Source of the DNA: Bromus sterilis
Taxonomy: Eukaryota > Streptophyta > Magnoliopsida > Poales > Poaceae
Length of the DNA: 64,000 bases
Reading direction: 5' to 3'
Assembly (NCBI GenBank): GCA_950022295.1
Contig: OX465597.1
Coordinates: forward strand, 383,129,016-383,193,015
Made by a program: the position numbers and the translations under genes. The notes beneath the pieces are model-generated. The model was given only the letters and a program-made list of their open reading frames with translations. It was not told where the DNA came from and ran no database searches. How positions within the stretch are numbered: position 1 is the stretch's first letter; each line of letters starts with the position of its first letter. Positions 25,401-37,400 of the stretch are shown in pieces.

Positions 25401-26410
25401 TTGGTGCACAAGATAAGGTCACATGGTGAAGAGAAGGTGCATGAGGGGTTGTCTTCTTGACTAAGGATAGGAAGGACTAGAGATCTGGTGGGTTTGAGAC
25501 CAAATGGGCAAAGGAATCACATGCTTCCTTTGTAAATCCCCAATTGGACCAGAACACAAGATTGAAGCTGGCATAAATTTGGCTAAATGAATTGGGATGA
25601 ATCTTGGTGTACTGACGTTATTTGGAGTGGCGCCCAAGTGTGAAAAGTTTGATGGCCATTGGACCAACCTAGCTAGTACTTGCTTTACAAGGTGGCCCAC
25701 TGGCCAGCAACTTAAACATGATGGTGCACACACATGGTTGATGGGATTTGTCTCAAACTTGGTTTGGTGGAGTTATTTGGGTGTGGTAATAGTCACAAAA
25801 AGTTTCAAGGAAAATGGAATCCCCTATCATGCACTTGCTTCACAATGCCCCCTTGCTGCATCCACACTTTGGGAGATTATGGTGGGAGTTTTGCTAAGAA
25901 AATGGTGGAGGTATTTTGTGTAGGCCAATAATATGATCATATGAGATTGCGCAAAAAGTTTCACCAGCACTGGATCAATAAAACTGACACTCCCTTCACA
26001 AAGCTCCATTCTGCCCCCACAGACAAATGAATTTTTCTAGAGGAAACATCCACTTGGGCCATGCAATGTTTTTGGAGAATTTGGCAAGATATGGCATCAA
26101 GATAATGTGGGAATTATTTGGGGATTTATGGATAAATAAAATAGGGGTTGCTTCACAAACCTCAAATAATTGGAATATCCCTTTTATTGAAAAAGGAATA
26201 TATGGCTTGAATAAAATGGTGGCTTGGATGGGATGGATCAATGTAATGACATTGGAAAGGTCTTGTAATCAAGGGATACTTGAGCATGGAAAGGAAATAT
26301 GTTCAAGTTTCAAGTCCAAAGAGGTGCTCAAAATCAAATCAAACGGCAAATCCAGAAATAAATCAGAAAAGTTTTTGGTAAAAGAAAGTTCCAAAATCCA
26401 GGGTGTTACA
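22418..26410 (-). mobile_element. Solo LTR of a 4-kb-LTR Gypsy family
   Basis: 3993 bases with ends TGTGGCACCCCGG and GGGTGTTACA (inverted TGT...ACA) and a perfect target duplication TTGTT (22413-22417, 26411-26415). X1 noncoding sequence is continuous across it. Orientation is inferred: the minus-strand reading (TGTAACACCC...GGGGTGCCACA) fits the usual start and end of Tekay-type LTRs. A GC-rich core (about 24480-25270) sits between AT-rich arms. The antiparallel ORFs of about 200 codons in that core have no recognisable domain. It results from LTR-LTR recombination that removed the internal region. Confidence 0.85.
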
Positions 26411-26560
26411 TTGTTTCAATGCTAATATAGACTCTTGCCTGTTATGACTTGAATTGAATCACATACCTTGATTGCTTTAATTTTCAAAGTCCTTACATGG
26501 TTGCTAGCATATCACCACAGAAATTATGCTTGTTATCATTTACCTACTCGAGGACGAGCA

Positions 26561-26580
26561 TGAATTAAGCTTGGGGATGT
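26561..26580 (+). promoter_or_regulatory. X1 polypurine tract region
   Basis: GAATTAAGCTTGGGGATGT immediately before the 3' LTR; plus-strand priming site by position. Confidence 0.6.
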
Positions 26581-27910
26581 TGATACGTCTCAAACGTATC
26601 GATAATTTCTGCTTGCTCCATGCATGTTTTGTGTGATATTGCTATGATCTAGATACACTTTCATACACTTTTGATCATATTTGGACTAACCTACTAATTC
26701 AGTGCACCATAGTGTCAGTTTCTGTTTTCTATTGTTTTTCTATTTCAGTTTCCCCCATATAAAAAGTGCTCCAAAAATCCGGGAAAAATCAGATAAAAAA
26801 TCAGCGTACCGGAAGCTTCCAGTGCACCGAAGGAGGGTCGGGGGGGGCACCACCAGGTGCCTAGGCGGGCACCTGGCGTGGCCAGGGGCCTGGCTGCGCC
26901 AGGGGGGCGCCTGGACTCCTGGTGCCCCCCTGGCTGCCCCCTTTGCCTATTTCATCTCCGTCACGGGAAACCTCCGAAGACAGAACCTATTTCGCAAACG
27001 CGCCTCTGTTCCGCCGCCATCACGCTTCCAAGATTGGGAGCACTGTCAGGACCCTTCCCTGCACCCTGCCGGAGGGAGGATCGACCTCCGGAAGCTTCTC
27101 CTCCACCATGGACGCTTCCCGGATGTGCCGTGAGTAGTCTACCTTGGACCATGGGTCTATGATCAGTAGCTATGTGATGTTCTCCTCCCCTCTCTGTTCT
27201 TCATGGTTTAGACCTCGTGAGCTGCCCTACATGATCGAGGCACATATGTAATCTTTCTGCTTTTGCTATGCTGAGTTTGATGGGATCTGATGGATTATGA
27301 GACTATGTTCAGATTGTGATAGAGTAATATGATTGGTTCTTATCTTGTGTATTTTCGTTCCGAAGTAATTCTTGCATGTTCTCCGTTGCTATTTATTGCT
27401 TTGGCCAAGTGGTAGGTAGTGACTCCAAGAGGGAACGTTATGCTCGATTGTGGGTACATGCCCCCTGATGACACGCTTAAGTGACAGAAACATGAGTCTA
27501 GGGGATGTGTTGTGGCCACAAGGGGGAAAACAACGATGCTTGTAACCGCGGTTGCAAGGATTGTTTACTTTACGCAAAGTTCTTTTTAATGCAGTTGTCT
27601 GTTGCTTTGGGTTTACACTTTGGGTGGGGCTCGCAACTTAATACCAGCGAGATGTTCTGGATAGATATCTCAAGGTGGATTATTAGTAGTAGATGCAGAT
27701 GGATTCGGTCTACTTATTTTGGCGTACTGCCCATGCTTTTGAGCCTCTTCCTTTCTTTTGTAGCATAGTTAGCATTTCGGTGCGTTTATAATCATGTCAA
27801 TTGCCCATCTGTAATTTGTTTACCTCGCATAGCAGTCTGATCATCTTTTGGGAGAGAGACATCACTAGTGAATATCACGTGACCTGGTCCATATTATCAT
27901 TATTGTTTAC
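26581..27910 (+). repeat. X1 3' LTR, part 1
   Basis: Starts TGATACGTCTCAAACG and follows the 5' LTR up to TTTAC at 27906-27910, where Y1 inserted. The remaining 320 bases are at 53432-53755. Confidence 0.9.
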
Positions 27911-28808
27911 TGATTGCTTCTCGCCCCTTCGTTGGTTACCCCAAGTGGAAGGTTGAGATGTAGTGTAGCAGCAGTTTTCCCTCGGTGAAGATACCAAGGT
28001 TTGTCTCCAGCAGGACTCTAGAGATGACAAGTAGGTGTCAGCGGCGCAACTGACGCGGACCTGCACAAAGACACAGATAACTTTGTTCCCAACGAAGTTC
28101 AGAGAGGTTGTCCATCTCTCCGGTCTTATTGTTCACAAGGATAAAATGCAAGGGATAATGATAGCAAGTAAAAGCAGTAAAGTAAATATAGCGTGGAAAG
28201 AATAATGAGGATATGGACCGGGATACGTGATGTTTTCTAGTGATGTCTCTCTCCCAAAAGACGATAAAATTGCTATGCGAGTTAAACAAATTACAGAAAG
28301 GCAATTGACAGGATTATGAATGCACCGCAATGCTAACTATGCTACAAAAGAAAGGACGAGGTTCAAAAGCACAGGCAGTACGCCAAGATAAGTAGACCGA
28401 AATCCATCTGCATCTACTACTTATCATCCACCTTGAGATATCTATCCAGAACATCTCGCTGGTATTAAGTTGCGAGCCCCACCCAAAGTGTAAACCCAAA
28501 GCAACAGACAACTGCATTAAAAAGAACTCTGCGTAAAGTAAACAATCCTTGTGACCGCGGTCACAAGCACCGTTGTTTTCCCCCTTGTGGCAACAACACA
28601 TCCCCTAGACTCATGTTTCTGTCACTCAAGCGTGTCATCGGGGGCATGAACCCACAATCTAGCACAACGTTCCCTCTTGAAGTCACTACCTACTACTTGG
28701 CCAAAGCAATAAACAACAACGGAGAACATGCAAGAATTACTCAGGAACAAAAATATAAGAGATAAAAACCAAATATATTACTCTATCACAATCTGAACAT
28801 AATATCAT
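27911..28808 (-). repeat. Y1 3' LTR, part 1
   Basis: Matches 51823 onward, with small differences at the very start (TGATTGCTTCTCGCCCC against TGATGGCTTCTCGCCCC). Interrupted by Z after ...AATATCAT. Confidence 0.88.
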
Positions 28809-31800
28809 TGTCAGAACCCTCTGTTAGGTAATGTGCTAGGATCAAGTAACCTTGCATCATGTCAAATTTTCAAAGGAAATCAACTTCAAAATCCAAATGG
28901 GAGAAGGAACACCCCCCAGATGAATTAATTCAAAAGGCCAGATAAAAATCTTCTCCAAAAATTCATGTTAGAGTTTTGAAAAGTCTTATAAATGAGTGTG
29001 ATCACATATCAAGTGATGTGGGACCCACCCCATGCTCATAGATTTTTCAAATATTCAAACAGTACCTTGGAATTAAAGAAATACCCCTTTTTGATTTAAA
29101 ATTCAAATCATTTGAATTTTAAAAATGTTGAAAGTTTATGAGTGGCTAGTCTATATTATTATGAGGCCACATAAAAGTTTTCAGCATTTAATAAAATGAT
29201 TTGGTATTTTTTTACCAAAGTCAAAACAAAAATTACAGAAAAGAAAGGAAAGATTAAACAGAAAAGGAGCAGGAAACTTACCTGGCGCCCAGGCGAAGCA
29301 GGCCCACCCCAGCCCAGCCGGCCCACAAGGGCAGCGGGGTCTTCTTCCCCCTCCCGCGCCTCCAAGCTGCTCGGTGGAATTCCACCGAGCTAGCTGGGGA
29401 CAACACGTCGTCGTCGACGAGCTTCCAGGCCGCCCCGTGCCTCTTCTCGCGTCCTGGAGACGTCTCGCAGCCGCCACGTCCATTCCCCCCCCCCTCCACG
29501 AGCTCCCTCCTCTCCTCTCTCGCCCGTTTCATCGCCGCCCGAGGAACACGCCGGAGCGCCGTCGAGCACAAGCGTGGCCATTGGCGCCGAGAAGCCCCAA
29601 GAACGTGTCCAAGCTCTTCGTCGTCGTCGTCTTCGTCGAACTGCAGAAGGAATCGAGCCCGGAGCCCGCGTAGAAGCCGGATTCTTCCTCAAGTTCCCGC
29701 CGGCCGCCGTGAAGGACTTCGTCGATTCCGCCGCCGTTGAACCACCCCAGCCCTCGCCACCACCTCTACTGAGTTCAGGGTGAGCTTGCAAGCGAATCCC
29801 CTCTGTCTCCCCCCTGGATTGCTCACTCTAGCCGGATCCGCCATGGTTGCCGAAGCATGTCGCCGCCATGGATGAGCTCGAGGTCGCCCCTGTGCCCCTT
29901 CGTCTCAGCCAGAGCGTGCGTTTGGCTCCTGAGCATGCCAGCGTTCGAACGCACGCGAGATAAGCCCGAACCGTGCGCTACAACGTCGATTACGACCTCG
30001 CCGTGGTTCTGCTTCCGCCGGAGTCGTCGCTCCCGACCTCCCCGCGACCCCCTGTTGCCTCCAGAAGACGCGGACGACCTCGAGGAGCAAGCCGGTGCCC
30101 TCCGTTTGCCCTCCCGTGGCCCCTAGCTCACTCCGGCGAGTCGTCGTCGTGGCTCCAGTCGCCGGCGTCAATTAAGCCGCCGGTGGGTTAGCCACTAATC
30201 ACCCAGTTAGTGACCCCCTGGGTCACTGACCAGTGGGCCCAGTGGCTTAATTAAGCCACTGGATTAATTTAACCCACGGGTTAAGTTAACCCAGCCACTG
30301 ACAGGGTGGCCCCACTTGTCAGCCCCCCTCCCTGACGTCAGCACTTGCGCAATAAATGATTTAATTGAATTTCCAGAAAAGCAAAATGAGTTATATAATT
30401 CCAGAAATTCCAGAAAATACCCCAAACTTTGGAAATTCATAGAAAATTCATATTAACTCCAAATTGGACAAATAATATATGAAAAATGATCTGGAGAAAA
30501 TTATCTTTCCAAATATGCAACTTTCATATCTGTTTGAGTTGATCTTAAAATGGTACCAGTGGCATATGTCATTTGCTTTATTTGAAATTAATTCAAATTC
30601 AAACCAAATGATTTTGCTACTTGGACCATGGAATTATGATATACTTCAACCATACATCAGAAGCACATCTTATACAAGTGAAGATAATTCAAAATGATCA
30701 AACCATGTCACTTGCAACTTGACTAAGTTGAATTCAAATGTGGAGTTTGAATTTGCATTTAAATGCAATATATTCCATTTAAATGGAATTTTCTCACACA
30801 CATCAAAACTTATACTTCAAGTTTCAACATTCATTCATGTGCTTGAGCATTGCATTCATATTGATTGCTACTTCGTGCTTTGTTTGTCGAGTAGAGGTGG
30901 ATCCGGAGCAGGAGGCTACCCCCTTCGCTGAAGATCCAGAACCCGAACCTCGTCAGCAAGGCAAGCAAACCCCCATTGATCATGTCGATAAAATCCCACT
31001 TCCCTCTCATGTCTCGCTTATGCATTGTTTAGGATGATCACCATGCTTCGTTTCTACCGCATAGATGAACCCATTCCTTTGCATGACCTATCCTTTTGTC
31101 ACAGTAGTAAGCAAACCACAATCCTAGCAAATGTAGGAGTTGATTGATATCATGTGGCCCCTGCAATGTTACTGCTTATTGCATGCTTAGTATGATACCA
31201 TGTTGTTACTGTGATGTGAGTCGGGATGGGAATGATCATGTTTGATGGTAGAAAAGTGTTGGTGAATCGACCCTAATACAAGGTGAACGATGAGAGGCTG
31301 TGTAGGAGTACACAGTGGGTTGTCTCGTTGAACACCGCCCTAGTACGAGTTCTTGTGTGGTGATCCAAGATGAAGAGTACAACCACACATTGGGCTCACT
31401 GACCCCTCTAAACTTACTAACTCATCCCTTTCGATGTCCAGATGTCGCAATAGTTCGTAGTTCTGGTAGGTCTGTGGCCTGGTTGCTAAGTGAGAGAACG
31501 GCTCATCCGAGACCGGCTTATGCACCACGCACACATCACTTGGGTCCACTTCGGTAAACCGGCCGGGTTCACGATTGTGGTAACCAACCCAAGTAGGCGG
31601 CTTTCTCGGACTAGATCGGCTATGAGGTAACAGTTGTGGTGAGCATCCTCGCTGGCACCCCTTGAATGGTGTCGAGATCAAAGGCGGTAAATGATGATCA
31701 TGTGTGTGTAGCGGTACACCCTTGCAAGGTTAACAAAACTATTCGAATAGCCGCGTCCGCGGTTATGGACTGCTTGGAAAGCTTAGCTTGATTATTAGAA

Positions 31801-32880
31801 AACTTGAACTGGATACTTCTAAAACGCACCAAGATAAGTGTGAGTGCTATGGCGTGCTTCCTCGTGGGGAAGTCGAGGAAGGAACCATAGTGGTGTATTG
31901 ATTGGAGAAAGTAGTGGACTCATGTACGCTTCTTACCTCAAAGTCTGGTATTCGTAGTTCAGGATTAGCCAAGTCAAAGCTGGCACTTCTGCAAGTGAAC
32001 CCCACCTCCCTTTATCTTGACACATATGCATGAGTAGTATAGCTCCTATGTAAGTCTTGCTGAGTACGACTTTGTACTCACGTTTGCTTAATCTATGTTT
32101 TAGATGATGCCACTGACCCCGAAGGTGGCTTCTTCATCGAGCTGGACGACTGAAGACCAACTAGTCTAGTCCCAGTCAGACGACTGGTTCCCTCGTGGAG
32201 GGCTTTGTGTTTAAATAAGGCTTCTTAAGCCATTTGTTAAACTTGTCTGTACTCAGACATAATTTGCTTCCGCTTGTAATGTAATGTTGGATCACATGTA
32301 TGTGATCTCTGTGTGCACTCTATAAGAGTTATAAATAAAATGTACACTTTGTATAGAATTTCAATGGTACCTGTTGTTCATACAAGGCATGTGTGCCGCG
32401 TGTATGTTTATAACATGCATGTCTTTGTATGGGTTTTCGAGACCTTAGTTGTGTTCTGGCTGGCGGTCTTTCATACACCAAGTGGCCCTTAGATGTGCGC
32501 AGCTTGGGGCATCGCGATGCGATTGTTCGAGACTCTGTCTCGTGCACACTTTGTGGTATGATCGAGCCCGCCCTAGACCTCGACTAAGTGATCGGGCTGG
32601 AGTAAGTCTATGTAAGAGTTATGAGATAGTCGATAGTATGGTTGAGGCGACTTGTCTTTGAATATGGGAGTTCACCACCCATATCATTAGACTTGTGTGC
32701 GGACGATGAGGACCCATCTCAGTTGATCATCCGGCCTGGATGGGATGCCCCTCACGTACGATGCTTTCCGAGAACGTTCTGTGCTTGGCCTTGTCTGCTT
32801 AGACAAGTGGGTACGGTTCTCGGCTCTCCATATGACTATGCCTTAACTGGACTTTCATACGCTAACCCCGGGTCCCGACA
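28809..32880 (+). repeat. Z 5' LTR
   Basis: 4072 bases: an AT-rich start, a GC-rich core (about 29280-30180), an AT-rich stretch (30340-30870) and a mixed 3' third. Contains a 24-base perfect palindrome at 30239-30262 centred on TTAATTAA. Open frames in the core and the 3' third are not supported as genes. The LTR should drive transcription of the element; I cannot place the start. Confidence 0.92.
30239..30262. repeat. 24-base perfect palindrome in Z 5' LTR
   Basis: Arms CCAGTGGCTTAA and TTAAGCCACTGG abut with no spacer. Repeated in the 3' LTR at 40234-40257, where an 80-base deletion ends close beside it. Confidence 0.9.
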
Positions 32881-32884
32881 GACT

Positions 32885-32896
32885 TGGTATCAGAGC
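32885..32896 (+). promoter_or_regulatory. Z primer binding site, initiator tRNA-Met type
   Basis: TGGTATCAGAGC, four bases (GACT) after the 5' LTR, matches the standard plant tRNA-iMet primer site. Confidence 0.92.
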
Positions 32897-33298
32897 AGGA
32901 CTGACTGTAGGACTAGTAGCCTTGGCCGAAGTTGAGTCTAGCTTGCTATAGTTATATAGTTACTCTGGGTATATAAGGGAACAACGTAAGGCTTCTTTTT
33001 TCTCCTTACCCCCTTCGTTCTGAGTTCTGAGTCACCCTTATCTTATTCTACGGGAAGATAGGTCTAGGCTCTCCTCTGTCTGATTAGAACATCTCGTTGT
33101 TTTCTTCCTCATAGCCGTAGGAAAGTTGTGATCGGTTTGTTAGAGTGGTTATGCTCCCTGTTTTATTACATCGTATGTAAGTGCCGTTTCCCTGTTGGAA
33201 GAAATTGTCATTTCTTACAATTACAGCCGTTATGCTGTCCGAGTCATTCCAGGTTTATCTCATAATCTGATGCAATTGCAAACTCCTTTCTGTTTCAG
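32897..33298 (+). other. Z 5' leader
   Basis: About 400 bases between the primer site and the first ORF; no coding potential, pyrimidine-rich in places (TTTTTTCTCCTTACCCCC). Probably carries packaging signals, by position only. Confidence 0.5.
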
Positions 33299-34078
33299 AT
33301 GGCAGATCTTCCCCCTCGGCAGATTGTTCGTTTGACCAGGTGCCTCGGTGTGCGTGGCCATCCCGCCACGTTGATCGAGATGATGTCCTATGTGGGATAT
33401 CGATGGTACCCTGAGTACACCATTGAGGAGCACTTTCACGACTTCAACCAGACGCAGTTCCACTGCATTGTCCGGATCTATCCGCACCACGTTGGAGTCA
33501 CCCAGCCTATCCACTTTGGACATGGCATTGGCGTTACCGAGAACATGGCTGTGCAGGATGCTGCATACTCATGTATGACACTGCTGAGAGAGGAGCACAC
33601 TTTGCTGAGAGAGACCTCTTTCCGCTATATCCTTGCTGCACTTCCAGGAGAAAAGGGATATTACACCGGACTCTACTCAGATCACTCTGCAGAGGATCCA
33701 GCACTTCAGGTGACTGCTAGGTTTGCTAGTGACAGAGATCGCGATGCACGCGCTCTCCGTTTTGAGCTCCACGCCACCCGTGTTCGTCTGTATCGAGCAC
33801 TGACACTTTTGGCACCCTTTGTGAGCGTGGGATCAGTTGAGCATGATGCGATCTACCCAGTGAGGACCCAGATGCCTTCTCGAGTTGCTTGGCCCGAGAT
33901 TGGAGGCATTTTTCCACCCCGTGGTCCTTTGCTTCCACCCTACACTGGACCTAGACCCCATCCTTGCCCAAATGGATATCAGGGTCCACAAGCCTCCGTG
34001 TTTTCCGATGGTCATCTCCAGCTACCGGGATACGTGGGTAACTTTTACGAAGACTACTATGGAGATGGAGATGAGTGA
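33299..34078 (+). CDS. Z extra ORF upstream of gag, dsRNA-binding-like N-terminus
   Basis: An intact 259-codon frame starting MADLPPRQIV, placed between the primer site and gag, where most chromoviruses have no gene. Residues 20-97 fit the helix-strand-strand-strand-helix layout of a double-stranded-RNA-binding motif: PATLIEMMSYVG, then PEYTIEEHFHDFNQTQFHCI, then GHGIGVTENMAVQDAAYSCM, with the hallmark Y...H...F.C.V, G.G and A..AA..L positions. A helical middle (about 100-190) follows, then a Pro-rich stretch (about 205-235) and an acidic tail (YYGDGDE). No CCHC, protease or polymerase. That it stays open while gag-pol is broken suggests only recent decay. Function is inferred; it might bind element RNA or interfere with host silencing. 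Alternative: an unrelated fold with chance resemblance. Confidence 0.75.
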   Translation: MADLPPRQIVRLTRCLGVRGHPATLIEMMSYVGYRWYPEYTIEEHFHDFNQTQFHCIVRIYPHHVGVTQPIHFGHGIGVTENMAVQDAAYSCMTLLREEHTLLRETSFRYILAALPGEKGYYTGLYSDHSAEDPALQVTARFASDRDRDARALRFELHATRVRLYRALTLLAPFVSVGSVEHDAIYPVRTQMPSRVAWPEIGGIFPPRGPLLPPYTGPRPHPCPNGYQGPQASVFSDGHLQLPGYVGNFYEDYYGDGDE

Positions 34079-34410
34079 GACCGCCTGTGGTCTTACTTAG
34101 TGATGATGTAGTAGTATCATAGTATATTGTATGCAAGGTGTCTAAGTCCCAGAGGCTTAGATAAATAATGTATAGGAAGTCAGAGTGCCTCTGAAGGATG
34201 TATCATCTTCATCACGTTTGTATTAGCTTAGTGCTTGTACTAAAACGATGTATGGTTTATATGACAGCTTGTGAATATATGGCTTGTATGCTTTATCACC
34301 ATGTTGCCAAGATGATTACTTCCTTTGCTCTGTAATCCTTCCAGTACTTCAATACCTTGTTTAGACTCTTCCAATCAACTCTGTTTGACTTTGATTTTTT
34401 CACCTTCAGG
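34079..34410 (+). other. Z spacer between extra ORF and gag
   Basis: About 330 bases without a supported frame. It may hold signals for expressing gag from a second start (splicing or re-initiation), but I see no decisive site. Confidence 0.4.
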
Positions 34411-37400
34411 ATGTCTCAAGGAACCCGTGGCCAGGTTGGTCGGAACCAAGGACGTGGGAATGACCAGGAGGAAGGCAACCTTCCACCCCCACCCACGATG
34501 GCACAAGTTCTGATGGAAGTTGAGAGGAACCGCCGTGACTCTCACCACCTGTTGGAAGTCATTGCACGCAACACCACTCAGCAGCGCAATGAGTTGGTGT
34601 CCCTGAACGACTTCATCCGACTTCATCCCCTGGTTTTTAGTTACTCCACCGAGCCCCTTGACGCCGATGACTGGCTTCGCAGCATCGAAAGGAAGCTCCA
34701 AGCAGGCCGTGTTGCAAATGGTGACAAGGTCAGCTATGCCACCTATCACCTTGAAGGTGCAGCTAGCTCTTGGTGGGAGAACTTTCTGAATATGCGTCCC
34801 ATTGGACCACCTGCATCTTGGGAGGAGTTCTGCACGTCCTTCCGCGAGCATCACATTCCCAAGGGTCTTATGGACCGCAAGCGTGAGGAGTTCTGTAACC
34901 TCACTCAAGGCAGAAGGACCGTTGATGAGTTTAGTCGTGAGTTCAACCGACTGGCTCGTTATGCTACCGAAGAAGTCTCCACCGACTCCAAGAAACAAGA
35001 GAGGTTCCGTCGTGGCCTCAACACTGGACTCCGCCGTGAGCTCAATCTTCATGACTTTGCCACATTCCAGGTCCTTGTCAACAAGGCCATCAAAGCAGAG
35101 GACATGAACACCCCCAACGACTTTCGCAAACACCCCAGAGATGATGGTTCATCCAGTTCTGGCTCCCAGAAGCGCAAGATCTGGATTCCGAACAGTATGT
35201 TCCGCCAGAACAACCCCTCGAGGCCATCCTATGTGGCGCCTCGTCCACCCACCCAGTTCCACCCAGCTCCACCAAACAACCCAGCTCCCCGCACTGTTTT
35301 CGGAGCCTGTTACAAGTGTGGTCAGGCAGGCCACTATTCTCGAGAGTGCCCCCAGAACCAGCTCCAACACCAGAATGCTCCACCACGTGCCGGAGGCAAC
35401 AACAACAACAACAATGGCCGTGGCAAGCCACACCAGAAGGTCTACACCGCCAAACCCGCTCCTCCCGCCACTCGTGGACGTGTGAACCAGATTGCCGCCG
35501 AAGAGACTGACGACACCACTGACGTCATTCTTGGTACGCTCCCAGTCAATTTTGTTCCTACTTCCGTTCTTTTCGACCCAGGAGCATCTCATTCATTCAT
35601 GTCGGAAAGCTATGCACTTCGTCATGAGTTACCCTTTGTTGAATTGTCCACCCCAATGATTATTCAAACTCCAGGGTCAAGATGGCAAACTAATAGAGTG
35701 AGCCATGGTAATCAAATTGCAATTGAGGGTTTAGTATTCCTTGCTTCACTCATAGCCCTCAAGTCTTCAGACATTGATGTCATCCTTGGCATGGATTGGC
35801 TATCAAGACAGAATGCCTACCTGGATTGCAAAGGCAAATCCGTGAAACTCACCCACCCTTCAGGCCAAACAGTCAACTACACCTCACCCAGAACAAGAAT
35901 CCACGTGCATTCTTTGAATGTACTTCCCCTTCCCGAGCTTGAAGATATTCCGGTGGTTCGTGACTTCCCGGATGTCTTTCCTGAAGAGCTGCCGGGCATG
36001 CCACCCGACAGATGTGTAGAGTTTATAGTGGATCTTGCCCCAGGAACCGCACCAATTTCTAGACGCCCGTACAAAATGGCCCCACGTGAGTTAGCTGAGC
36101 TTAAAACCCAACTGGAAGCTTTGTTGGAGAAAGGCTTCATCCGCCCTAGCTCATCGCCATGGGGTTGCCCCGTTCTGTTCGTAACAAAGAAAGATGGAAC
36201 AGAAAGGATGTGCGTAGACTATCGCCCGCTAAATTTAGCGACGATAAAGAACAAGTACCCATTGCCCAGGATCAATGATCTTTATGATCAACTTGCAGGA
36301 TCCTCCGTCTTCTCAAAGATGGATTTGAGATTAGGTTATCATCAAATCAAAATCCGAAACGAGGACATTCCCAAAACGGCTTTTACTACTCGTTATGGTC
36401 TTTACGAGTACACCGTCATGTCCTTTGGTTTAACCAATGCCCCCGCCACTTTCTCACGCATGATGAACTCGATCTTCATGGAGTATTCGGACCAGTTCGT
36501 CGTGGTTTACCTCGATGACATCCTTATATACTCGAAGAACGAAGAAGAACATGCCGAACACCTAGGGCTGGTATTGATGAAACTTAGAGAGCATCGCCTG
36601 TATGCTAAATTCTCCAAGTGTGAATTCTGGCTACCAGAAGTGACCTACTTGGCCACGTGATTTCTGCAAAAGGCATTGCTGTGAATCCCGAGAGAGTTCA
36701 GGCCGTCCTTGACTGGACTCCACCTGAATCGGTTAAGCAAGTTAGGAGTTTTCTTGGCCTAGCCAGCTATTGCCGTCGCTTCGTCGAGAACTTTTCTAAA
36801 GTTGCAAGGCCTCTAACTAAACTCCTCAAGAAAGATAAGAAATTCTTATGGACTCCCAAGTGCGAGGAAAGGTTTCAAGAGCTAAAAAGAAGATTGACTT
36901 CTGCACCCGTACTTGCACCTCCAGACACCAAAAAGGATTTCGAGATCTATTGTGACGCATCACGGCAAGGGTTAGGATGCATACTTCTGCAAGATCGACA
37001 TGTGGTAGCTTATGCTTCACGCCAGTTGCGGCCACATGAAGAGAACTATCCTACCCATGACCTTGAACTCGCTGCCGTAGTTCATACCCTAACAACTTGG
37101 CGACATTACCTCCTTGGTAACCGTTGCGAGATCTATTCCGACCACCAAAGCCTCAAATACATTTTCACCTAGCCAGATCTTAATCTCAGGCAAAGACGCT
37201 GGATTGAGTTGATAAAAGATTACGACGTAGTAATTTCTTACACCCCAGGCAAAGCCAATGTCATGGATGATGCACTAAGTCGTAAGTCGTATTGTAACAA
37301 CCTCATGTTACAACAGTATCAACCACTTCTTCATGAGGACTTTCGAAAGCTCAACCTTGAAATTGTTCCTCATGGCTATCTTTCTACCTTGGTGGCGAAA

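Noticed and set aside
29278..30191. Several plus- and minus-strand ORFs up to 133 codons, and their copies at 39250-40249
   Set aside because: These are in both LTRs of Z, in GC-rich low-complexity sequence (Arg/Pro-rich translations), with frames differing between the two copies.
34375..35133. 252-codon minus-strand ORF
   Set aside because: Antisense to gag of Z; no domain, and open only because of the codon pattern of gag.
35090..35592. Minus-strand ORFs of 113-147 codons
   Set aside because: Shadows of the gag and zinc-knuckle coding sequence of Z on the opposite strand.
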